A DNA stretch of 5,223 nucleotides from Actinotalea sp. (GTDB lineage Bacteria; Actinomycetota; Actinomycetes; Actinomycetales; Cellulomonadaceae): the NCBI GenBank assembly GCA_014360395.1, contig JACIXM010000324.1, positions 1 through 5,223 of the forward strand, in the 5' to 3' direction. The translations under genes and the position numbers were made by a program. A model generated the notes under the pieces. The model searched no databases. It saw only the letters and a list, made by a program, of their open reading frames with translations, and was not told the origin of the DNA. This document shows, piece after piece, positions 1 through 5,079 of this stretch; the stretch's first letter is position 1, and each line of letters starts with the position of its first letter.

Positions 1-271
1 GCTGCCGACCGACGTCGACCGGCACGAGCTCGGTGGCGCGTTCGGCCGCTGCCGCGCGCACTGGGCCGTGGGCTACGACGCGATCGCCGACGACGCGGCG
101 GCGCCCACCGTGAGCGCGGAGAGCGAGGAGGTGGCCTGGTTGCCCGTCGACGCCCTGCCCGCGGACGCCGCCCCGGGCCTCGGGGACCGCCTCGCGTCGT
201 CGCTCGCGGAACTCATGGCGCGGTCTCCCGGCGCCGCCGCGCGCCGCCGGGGGGCCCGTCCGGGGACGTAG
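1..271 (+). CDS. NUDIX-type hydrolase, C-terminal part (5' truncated by window edge)
   Basis: The open frame enters from the left edge (first full codon at base 2) and stops at TAG 269-271, leaving about 89 residues. The piece starts around LPTDVDRHELGGAF and continues HWAVGYDAIADD, then ESEEVAWLPVDALP, then a helix-like LGDRLASSLAELMAR. An H-x-V-x-Y/F strand followed by a stretch ending E-S-E-E-V-x-W-L-P-V-D-x-L-P is the usual C-terminal half of actinobacterial NUDIX hydrolases, where the Glu-rich turn precedes the strand carrying W-x-P. The catalytic NUDIX box would lie upstream and is not in the window, so activity and substrate (typically a nucleoside diphosphate linked to another group) cannot be judged. 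The last 15 or so residues are Ala/Arg/Gly-rich and probably disordered. GTG at 68 could be read as a start, but it lies inside the conserved strand and has no ribosome binding site. Family assignment is by recognised pattern only. Confidence 0.72.
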   Translation, partial: LPTDVDRHELGGAFGRCRAHWAVGYDAIADDAAAPTVSAESEEVAWLPVDALPADAAPGLGDRLASSLAELMARSPGAAARRRGARPGT

Positions 272-352
272 TCCGACGCCACGCCGGAGTGGGCCGGCGC
301 CGGGATCCCGCTCACCGCGATCGGCCAGATCCGCGGCGACGCGATCTGGTGA
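272..352 (+). other. Coding-like in-frame stretch after the NUDIX stop codon
   Basis: Directly after TAG 269-271 the same frame stays open for 26 codons and ends at TGA 350-352. All 26 codons end in G or C, whereas codon positions 1 and 2 are each G/C in only 17 of 26. This is the coding signature of high-GC genomes. The predicted peptide contains AGAGIPLTAIGQIRGDAIW, faintly like the tail of a ThiL/AIR-synthase-fold protein, but that resemblance is weak. It has no start codon or ribosome binding site of its own. It could be a stop-codon-interrupted C-terminus of the NUDIX protein, a remnant of a decayed gene, or chance. A minus-strand frame with the same third positions is also open here, so the strand is not proven. 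Confidence 0.3.
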
Positions 353-363
353 GCCGGGCTCAC
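349..363. terminator. Possible short bidirectional hairpin between convergent genes
   Basis: GTGAGC at 349-354 and GCTCAC at 358-363 form a perfect 6-bp stem with a 3-base loop (CGG). The hairpin covers the TGA at 350-352 on the plus strand and the TGA (minus) of the GyrI-like gene at 360-362. It sits exactly where the left NUDIX gene and the GyrI-like gene converge, which suits a shared terminator. There is no T-run on either side and the stem is short, so this is a weak candidate. Confidence 0.22.
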
Positions 364-824
364 ACCACCGGCTGCACGATCCTCGTGCGCCACCTCGACG
401 GGTCGGGCTCGGTGTCCGGCCCGTCGAGGTACTCCTCCCACATGACGTCCCGCGGGCGCAGACCCGCGTCGGACAGCCACCTGCTCAGCTCGCCGTACGT
501 CGCCTCCATCGTGTCGTAGGGCCCGACGTGCGTCGTCACGACCGCCCGCCCCTCCGGCAGGCGCGTCGCTGTCAGTCCGTCGTCGGGCGCGCCCTGCCAC
601 CGCGGGTCGGGCGCGAGGAAGCCGGCCGTGACGTCCACGTGCTCATCCACCGGCCCGGCGTAGAGGGCGACGGCCGGCCCGCCGACCTCCAGCCCCAGCC
701 GGGCCGTCCCCGCCGCAGCGGCGGGGAACGCCCGGGAGAAGAACTCCGTGAGCCGCGGCATCGGGACCACCTCGTGCAGCCCGATGAGCAGCGCAGGCCC
801 CAGGTCGACGCGCTCGACGTCCAT
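360..824 (-). CDS. Stand-alone GyrI-like (effector-binding domain) protein
   Basis: The protein has 154 residues. It starts at ATG (complement of 822-824) behind a strong GGAGGAG ribosome binding site at 831-837 and stops at 360-362. The whole protein is one GyrI-like/AraC effector-binding domain: an N-terminal strand (VERVDLGPALLIGLHEVV, residues 3-20), a helix (LTEFFSRAF), a second repeat strand (VDVTAGFLAP, 63-72), then the family hallmark TTHVGPYDTMEATYGEL (97-113), W116, and EEYLDGP (130-136) followed by DPSRWRTRIVQPV (141-153). In BmrR, Rob and SbmC the domain is a pseudo-twofold alpha/beta bowl that binds hydrophobic cations through a buried acidic residue; E130/E131 occupy the corresponding segment. 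There is no DNA-binding domain, so it is probably a small-molecule-binding or hydrolytic protein rather than a repressor. The ligand is unknown. It converges on the left NUDIX gene and diverges from the NTF2-like gene. Confidence 0.9.
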   Translation of the reverse strand: MDVERVDLGPALLIGLHEVVPMPRLTEFFSRAFPAAAAGTARLGLEVGGPAVALYAGPVDEHVDVTAGFLAPDPRWQGAPDDGLTATRLPEGRAVVTTHVGPYDTMEATYGELSRWLSDAGLRPRDVMWEEYLDGPDTEPDPSRWRTRIVQPVV

Positions 825-842
825 CTCGTCCTCCTCCCGACC

Positions 843-864
843 GGCCCGCCGCCGACGGCGGGCC
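843..864. promoter_or_regulatory. Perfect 9-bp inverted repeat in the leader of the GyrI-like gene
   Basis: GGCCCGCCG (843-851) and CGGCGGGCC (856-864) are exact reverse complements separated by four bases (CCGA). The element begins 5 bases upstream of the GyrI-like gene's ribosome binding site (831-837) and lies in the 167-base divergent space to the NTF2-like gene. If the minus-strand transcript starts further upstream, it makes an all-G/C hairpin with loop UCGG just ahead of the ribosome binding site. If not, it is a palindrome in a divergent promoter region where a dimeric regulator could bind. There is no T-tract to make it a classical terminator. G+C-rich DNA forms such repeats by chance fairly often, so function is unproven. 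I could not recognise -10/-35 boxes in the rest of 825-991. Confidence 0.35.
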
Positions 865-991
865 CCTCCCCCAGGTCACACCCGCGCGGCCACGCGGTCG
901 AGGTACCGACGTCCCCCCGGCCGCTGGGCCGAAAGCCCCTGGCGGATCGGACCCGGGAGGGCACGGTGGGAGAGGACGGGGAGGTGGCGCG

Positions 992-1447
992 ATGCTCGGA
1001 GCGGTTCTGCTGGTCACCCAGTGGCGCCGGCAGATGGAGACGTCCCTGGCACGGCGCGACGTGGACGCCGCGGTCGCGACCTTCACCCCGGACGCGGTCC
1101 TGGAGTTCGCCGGGACGAGCAGCATGGCGGGGACCCGCACCGGCACCGCGGAGCTGCGTGCCTGGTACGCGCGCTGGTTCGGCCGCATGGAGCGCCTCGA
1201 GGCCCGCGTCGGGCGCGTCGCGGTGAGCCGGCCGTGGGCGCTCGGCCTGACCAACACGGTGATGGCCGAGCTCACGGTCGACGAGACGACCCGGGAGGGC
1301 GTCACCGCGCACGTCGACGCGCTCGCGGTCTTCGACGTGGTCCGGGGACGCGTCAGGCGGCTGCGGGTGTACCTCCTGGACGAACGGCCCGACCTGGCCG
1401 TGTGGGGACGGGCCGACGACGCCGCCGACGCCGCCGACCCGGACTGA
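992..1447 (+). CDS. NTF2/SnoaL-like domain protein
   Basis: The protein has 151 residues. ATG 992 has a GGGGAGG ribosome binding site at 978-984 with a 7-base spacer; the stop is TGA 1445-1447. The pattern is that of a SnoaL-like member of the NTF2 fold: a first helix (residues 10-30, LARRDVDAAVATFTPDAVLEF leading into the first strand), AGTSSMAGTRTGTAELRAWY (40-59) as the loop-helix 'G-x-x-x-G-x-x-x-L' element, then W62/F63, a central strand PWALGLTNTVMAEL (81-94), and a last hairpin HVDALAVFDVVRGRVRRL with VYLLD (107-130). These folds form a cone-shaped pocket, often used to bind or transform small molecules, and commonly dimerise. D34 and H107 point to polar pocket residues, but I cannot identify a catalytic set. 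The C-terminus (ADDAADAADPD) is acidic and probably disordered. The PRC-barrel gene follows 67 bases downstream on the same strand and may be co-transcribed. No specific substrate can be assigned. Confidence 0.85.
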   Translation: MLGAVLLVTQWRRQMETSLARRDVDAAVATFTPDAVLEFAGTSSMAGTRTGTAELRAWYARWFGRMERLEARVGRVAVSRPWALGLTNTVMAELTVDETTREGVTAHVDALAVFDVVRGRVRRLRVYLLDERPDLAVWGRADDAADAADPD

Positions 1448-1514
1448 CCCCGACGTGCCGATCCGGCGCTCCCGTCGTTGACTGGAGGGACGACGACGAG
1501 CTCGAGGAGGAGCC

Positions 1515-1844
1515 ATGAGCGCCGACGCCTTCGGGGACCGGACCCCCGCCATCACCCTCGTCCGGGAGGGCATGCCCGTCGTGGACGTCAACGGCGAGAA
1601 GCTCGGGAAGGTCAAGGACGTCCGCCTGGGCGACCCGGGTGCCGTGACCGGGGAGGGCCAGACCCCGGTCGACGACGACGGACCGCCGGCCTCCGCCGCC
1701 CACCACCTGGCCCGGACGGGCTACCTGCGCATCCACAAGGGCCTGTTCGGCGGGGACAGCTGGGTCAGCGGTGACGACGTCGCCTCGGTCGACGACGACG
1801 AGACGGTCCACCTCTCGATCGACGAGGGTCGCCTGATCCGCTAG
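1515..1844 (+). CDS. PRC-barrel / DUF2171-type small protein
   Basis: The protein has 109 residues. ATG 1515 is preceded by AGGAGG at 1505-1510 with a short 4-base spacer; the stop is TAG 1842-1844. Residues 17-36 (REGMPVVDVNGEKLGKVKDV) are the signature opening of PRC-barrel-like domains: two strands around a G-E-K-L-G-K-V turn. After an acidic, Gly/Pro-rich linker (about 37-62) the second half returns with GYLRIHKGLFGGDSWV, the switch-like SGDDVASVDDD and the last strand ETVHLSIDEGRL, as in DUF2171 proteins. The family consists of small cytoplasmic beta-barrels linked to stress, RNA processing or photosynthetic reaction centres; function in actinobacteria is mostly unknown. There is no membrane segment or signal peptide. 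A TTGACT at 1478-1483 resembles a -35 box but has no matching -10. The gene converges with the DUF4921 gene, with 7 bases between stops. Confidence 0.84.
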   Translation: MSADAFGDRTPAITLVREGMPVVDVNGEKLGKVKDVRLGDPGAVTGEGQTPVDDDGPPASAAHHLARTGYLRIHKGLFGGDSWVSGDDVASVDDDETVHLSIDEGRLIR

Positions 1845-1851
1845 GCCGCGC

Positions 1852-3117
1852 TCACTCGTCGCCGAGACGGACCGGCGCGACGACGCCGCCCGCCCGGAGC
1901 TCCCGTAGCCGGGCGACGGCGTCGGCGCGCAGCACGTGCGGGTCGACCGTCGTCACGTGGATGCCGGTCGCGCCCTCGAACCCGGCCGCGGTGGCATCAC
2001 GCCACTTGAGCACGACGTGCCAGGGCAGGCGCTCGGTCGCGTCGGGCGGGCGGTGGTGCCACTCCTCGTTGGACGGCATCGTCACACCGGTGACGGCGTG
2101 CAGGGCGTGCAGCAGGTCCGACATCCCGCGGACCTGCTCCTCGTCGTGCTCCCAGGGCAACCGGTCCTCGAGCGACCACACCTCGAACGCCGGGTAGGTG
2201 TGCCCGACCCCGGCGAGCGCGACGGCGTGCTCGGTCCGCGCCACGACGAGCCCCTGCTCCTGCGCGTGGGCCAGGACGCGCCGCCGCACGACGTCGCGGT
2301 CCTCCCGCAGCCGGGCGAGCACGGTCGCCATCCGCGGTCCCGGCTCGTCGATGGCGATGACCTGCTTGTGCAGGTGGTCGAAGGACGCCCCCGCGGGCCG
2401 CAGCCAGTTCTGGAACGCCACGACGTACCGCGCGTTCGGCTGCTCGGCGTACAGCGACCGCACGGTGTCCACCGTGAAGGCCACGAAGCGGTGGTGCTCC
2501 TCCGGGGTCAGGGTGCCCGCGCCGGCGAGCTCGTCGTCGAACCGCGCGCCGTCGACGTGATGACGCCGGGCGACGACGACGTCGTGCGAGCCGGCGAAGA
2601 GGTCGACCGCCCGCTCGAGCCGATCCGCCTCGGTCCGGCGCGCCCAGGCGCCCTCGTCGACGCCCTCGGCCGCAGCCCGCCGGCGCAGCACCGCCAGGAC
2701 GTGCTCGCGGCCGACCGGGTCGGCGACGTACGCCTCGGCCCGCGCGCGGACGTCCGCCGGCACGACCCAGCCGTGGTCGGCGCGCCAGTAGTCCGCCGAG
2801 AGGATCTCGAAGAGGTTCGGGATCCGCCGCAGCTCGGCGTCGGTCTCCTGGAGCTCGCCCGCGCCGACGTGCCGCCGCACCTGGCCGGAGGGCAGCACCC
2901 GTGCCTTCTCCGGCGGGGTCTCCAGGCGCCGCTGCGGGCAGAACGCGCAGTGCCGGCCTGCGAGCGCGGGGTCCAGCGGCCGGCGCGGGCCCTCCGGGGT
3001 CCGGTGGTGGGGGCGGTGCGCCCGCCGGGGCACCGTCCACACCCGCGTGCCGGTCAGCGGGGAGACGTGCTGGAGGGTCCCGTCCGGCAGCCGCACCAGC
3101 GGCGGGGTCTCGCTCAC
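1852..3117 (-). CDS. DUF4921 family protein, GalT/HIT-like predicted nucleotidyltransferase
   Basis: The protein has 421 residues from GTG (complement of 3115-3117) to TGA at 1852-1854. I chose this GTG because the sequence becomes family-like from there (LVRLPDGTLQHVSPLTGTRVWTVP, residues 7-30) and a weak GGTGG lies 4 bases upstream. A GTG at 3186 would add 23 Arg/Gly-rich residues and has no better ribosome binding site. Features resembling galactose-1-phosphate uridylyltransferase are HCAFCP (C57-x2-C60), IPNLFEIL (99-106), GSHDVVVARRHH (176-187) and, most telling, GASFDHLHKQVIA (243-255). In the last, H248-L-H250-K-Q252 matches the GalT H-x-H-x-Q motif, where the second His is the nucleophile. 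C57, C60, H186 or H187 and H248 could form the GalT-type zinc site (inference). The C-terminal half has WHVVLKWR and AGFEGATGIHVTTVDP, as in the second GalT repeat. The likely chemistry is nucleotidyl or phosphoryl transfer on a sugar phosphate or dinucleotide; the true substrate is unknown. The NUDIX gene lies directly upstream on the same strand. Confidence 0.88.
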   Translation of the reverse strand: MSETPPLVRLPDGTLQHVSPLTGTRVWTVPRRAHRPHHRTPEGPRRPLDPALAGRHCAFCPQRRLETPPEKARVLPSGQVRRHVGAGELQETDAELRRIPNLFEILSADYWRADHGWVVPADVRARAEAYVADPVGREHVLAVLRRRAAAEGVDEGAWARRTEADRLERAVDLFAGSHDVVVARRHHVDGARFDDELAGAGTLTPEEHHRFVAFTVDTVRSLYAEQPNARYVVAFQNWLRPAGASFDHLHKQVIAIDEPGPRMATVLARLREDRDVVRRRVLAHAQEQGLVVARTEHAVALAGVGHTYPAFEVWSLEDRLPWEHDEEQVRGMSDLLHALHAVTGVTMPSNEEWHHRPPDATERLPWHVVLKWRDATAAGFEGATGIHVTTVDPHVLRADAVARLRELRAGGVVAPVRLGDE

Positions 3118-3217
3118 CCCGCCACCGTAGGCCCGGTGGGTCCAGCGTCCGCGGAGGTCGCCCGACCCGCGCACGTCGGTCCGCACCTGCGCCGCAGTCC
3201 CCCGGGGAGGACACCGG

Positions 3218-3706
3218 TCAGCCGGGCTCGCCGTCCGGGGGGCGCCCGACGGCGGCGGCCTCGAGCCGGTCGAGCAGCTCGGCCTGCGCGCCGACGACGA
3301 CGCCCCTCGCCTCGGCCAGCGGCCACCAGCGGAACCGGTCGATCTCGGGGAAGGTCCGCACCGTCCTGGACCGGGGCGGCCACACCATCGTGAACGTCCC
3401 GCTCACGGCGGCGTCGACGTCGACGTCGGCCTCGACGGCCCACGCCGTCACCTCCTTGCCGCCACGCTGCCGGACGGTCCCCAGCGCCAGCCTCTCCCCC
3501 GGCGGCACCGGCAGGCCCGTCTCCTCGACGAACTCACGCTCGGCGGCGGCCTGCGGCTCCTCCTCGTCGCCGTGCTCGCCCTTGAGCACGGTCCACGCGC
3601 CCTGCTCCTTGCGCGCCCACAGCGGTCCGCCCATGTGCCCGAGCAGCACCTCGACGCCGTCGGCGGTCCGCCGGAACGGGAGCAGGCCTGCGCTGCGCCG
3701 CACCAT
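3218..3706 (-). CDS. NUDIX hydrolase (complete NUDIX box)
   Basis: The protein has 162 residues from ATG (complement of 3704-3706) to TGA at 3218-3220. The NUDIX box G-x5-E-x7-R-E-F-V-E-E-T-G-L is perfect at residues 43-65 (G43, E49, R57, E58, E61, E62, G64), so metal binding and catalysis should be intact. The protein opens with RRSAGLLPFRR and LLGHMGGPLWARK, and later has GGKEVTAWAVEADVD, FTMVWPPRSRT and FPEIDRFRWWPL. This is a well-known bacterial subfamily of about 150-165 residues that hydrolyses nucleoside-diphosphate derivatives; the exact substrate is undefined. One oddity is that the residue before K-G-E is Leu41, where Pro is usual (W-x-x-P-K-G-E). ATG 3715 would add M-G-A. I prefer 3706 because AGGA at 3715-3718 lies 8 bases ahead and the family normally starts M-x-x-R-S-A-G. 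The gene is first of a minus-strand pair with the DUF4921 gene (97 bases after its stop) and diverges from the LolA-like gene. Confidence 0.93.
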   Translation of the reverse strand: MVRRSAGLLPFRRTADGVEVLLGHMGGPLWARKEQGAWTVLKGEHGDEEEPQAAAEREFVEETGLPVPPGERLALGTVRQRGGKEVTAWAVEADVDVDAAVSGTFTMVWPPRSRTVRTFPEIDRFRWWPLAEARGVVVGAQAELLDRLEAAAVGRPPDGEPG

Positions 3707-3810
3707 GGCGCCCATCCTGCAGGCCGTCCCCCTGAGGGGCGACTGAGCGAGGGTGTCGTGTCGGACCTGGGGACCTCGACGCACCCCCGTGGCGGGGCGA
3801 GGATGGGGCC
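3707..3810. promoter_or_regulatory. Divergent intergenic region between NUDIX and LolA-like genes, with a small dyad
   Basis: These 104 bases must hold the promoter(s) of both the minus-strand NUDIX gene and the plus-strand LolA-like operon. They contain an exact dyad CCCCTGAGGGG at 3729-3739, flanked by GTC (3726-3728) and GAC (3741-3743), which extends the symmetry with one unpaired base. They also contain two copies of GGACCT close together (about 3760-3773). I see no convincing -10 hexamer, as is common at actinobacterial promoters. The ribosome binding site for the LolA-like gene is GAGGA at 3799-3803. Any operator role for the dyad is a guess. Confidence 0.35.
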
Positions 3811-5079
3811 ATGTCCTCGCGTCCTCGTCCCGGCCTCCGCTGGGCGCTGCCCGTGGGCCTCGCGGTCGCCGTCGTCGGCGCGGGCCTGGCCGCCCCCGTC
3901 GTCGCCTCCGCCGAGCCCGACCTGCCCGAGCGGACGGCGGCCGAGCTGCTGGACGACCTGCAGTCCGCGGAGGTCGACGGGTTCTGGGGCACCCTCGTGC
4001 ACCGCGCCGACCTCGGCCTGCCGGCACTGCCCGGACTCGGCGGCGGCGACGGCGGCGGACCGCACGGCAGCGGCACCGACGCCATGGCTCTCCTGGACGG
4101 CGAGCACACGCTGCGGGTGTGGGCCCTCGGGCCGGACCGGTCCCGCGTCTCCCTCCAGGGCCGGATGGGCGAGCTGACCGTCGTGGCCGACGGCGAGGAC
4201 CTGTGGACGTGGTCCAGCGACGACCGGCTCGTCCGGCGCTACCTCCTGCCCGACGACGGCCCCGGCACACCGGCGGCGGACGCCCGCGCCCGCCTCGACG
4301 CCGCCATCCCTCCGCTCACGCCGCGCGAGGTCAGCGACCTGGTCCTGGAGGTGCTCGAGCCCTCGACGGACGTCGGCGTCGGCGACCCGGTGCGGGTGGC
4401 CGGGCGCCCGGCGCACGAGCTCGTGCTCACGCCCCGGGCGGAGGGCTCCCTCGTGGCGTCCGTCCGGATCGCCGTCGACGCGGCGGACCGGGTACCGACA
4501 CGCGTGCAGGTCTTCGCGGTCGGCCACCCGAACCCGGCCCTCGAGGTCGGCTTCACGCGCCTGAGCCTGGTGCCGCCGGACGAGAGCACCGTGACGTTCA
4601 CCCCGCCGCCGGGGGCCACGGTCGAGGAGGTCGACCTCACGGACGCGGCGGCCCGGCACGAGGGCTCCGACGGGCCCGCCGGGAAGAAGCCCTGGGACGC
4701 GCACCAGGGCCTCGACGCGCCCGAGGGCGACGGCGTCGAGCGGCCGGTCGACGTCGTCGGCGACGGCTGGGCGTCCGTGCTCCTCGCCACGCTTCCCCCC
4801 GGCGCCCTGGAGAGCCTGGCCGCCGGCGCCCCGGACGCAGCACCGGCACCTGAGGCCCCCTTCGGTCCCGGCGCGCAGGACGCGGACGCGGGCCGAGCGG
4901 CTCTGCTGCTGCAGGCGCTGCCCGCGGTGGAGGGCGAGTGGGGCACGGGGCGGCTGCTGACCTCCCGGCTCCTCACCGTCCTGGTCACCGACGACGGCCG
5001 CGTCGCCGTCGGGGCGGTGGACCGGGCGACCCTGGAGGCGGCCCTGGCGTCCGCACCGGCTGCCGGGCCGACGGGGTGA
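3811..5079 (+). CDS. Exported LolA-like (RseB/LolA-fold) protein of an ABC-transporter operon
   Basis: The protein has 422 residues. ATG 3811 has GAGGA at 3799-3803 with a 7-base spacer; the stop is TGA 5077-5079. A signal peptide is clear: RPRPGLR, then a hydrophobic core (about residues 12-31) and a VASA|EPD cleavage site near 34/35. There is no Cys anywhere, so it is not a lipoprotein. The mature part begins PERTAAELLDDLQSAEVDGFWGTL (residues 39-62), followed by ADLGLPALP, HTLRVWALGPDRSRVSL (99-115) and VVADGEDLWTWSS (124-136), then VAGRPAHELVLTPR (196-209) and VRIAVDAADRVPTRVQVF (218-235). This is the half-barrel pattern of LolA/RseB-fold proteins annotated in actinobacteria as 'outer membrane lipoprotein carrier LolA'. 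Residues 76-88 are a Gly-rich insert. About 285-422 form an extension with VDVVGDGWASV (313-323), a Pro/Ala linker and a final DDGRVAVGAVD hairpin. It probably binds a lipid or hydrophobic cargo outside the membrane for the linked transporter; the cargo is unknown. Confidence 0.88.
   Translation: MSSRPRPGLRWALPVGLAVAVVGAGLAAPVVASAEPDLPERTAAELLDDLQSAEVDGFWGTLVHRADLGLPALPGLGGGDGGGPHGSGTDAMALLDGEHTLRVWALGPDRSRVSLQGRMGELTVVADGEDLWTWSSDDRLVRRYLLPDDGPGTPAADARARLDAAIPPLTPREVSDLVLEVLEPSTDVGVGDPVRVAGRPAHELVLTPRAEGSLVASVRIAVDAADRVPTRVQVFAVGHPNPALEVGFTRLSLVPPDESTVTFTPPPGATVEEVDLTDAAARHEGSDGPAGKKPWDAHQGLDAPEGDGVERPVDVVGDGWASVLLATLPPGALESLAAGAPDAAPAPEAPFGPGAQDADAGRAALLLQALPAVEGEWGTGRLLTSRLLTVLVTDDGRVAVGAVDRATLEAALASAPAAGPTG

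Noticed and set aside
897..910. GTCGAGGTACCGAC as an operator in the divergent space before the NTF2-like gene
   Set aside because: Only 4-base arms match around a 6-base centre, too short to separate from chance.
1419..1443. GACGCCGCC-type repeat near the end of the NTF2-like gene as a tandem repeat locus
   Set aside because: There are only two to three imperfect copies, and it is fully explained as codons for the Asp/Ala-rich tail.
572..1615. Minus-strand open frame of 347 codons spanning the NTF2-like gene and both flanks
   Set aside because: It crosses two intergenic spaces and three real genes and has a biased Arg/Gly/Pro composition. It is open only because stop codons are rare in this G+C content.
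3118..3186. Upstream GTG start at 3186 for the DUF4921 gene
   Set aside because: It adds 23 Arg/Gly/Asp-rich residues with no family resemblance and no usable ribosome binding site. The inner GTG at 3117 begins right before the conserved part.
3197..3212. GTCCCCCGGGGAGGAC as a terminator after the NUDIX stop
   Set aside because: The stem is imperfect, with almost no loop and no T-run. A G+C-rich spacer would produce this by chance, and read-through into the DUF4921 gene is plausible.
1936..3393. Plus-strand open frame of 485 codons antisense to the DUF4921 gene
   Set aside because: It is rich in Arg, Gly, Pro, Val and His with no recognisable domain, has no ribosome binding site, and lies opposite a gene with clear GalT-like motifs. 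It is a typical high-GC antisense shadow.
3448..4704. Minus-strand open frame of 418 codons across the LolA-like gene and the NUDIX start
   Set aside because: It shows low-complexity composition and no family pattern. The opposite strand carries a signal peptide, LolA-like motifs and good start signals.
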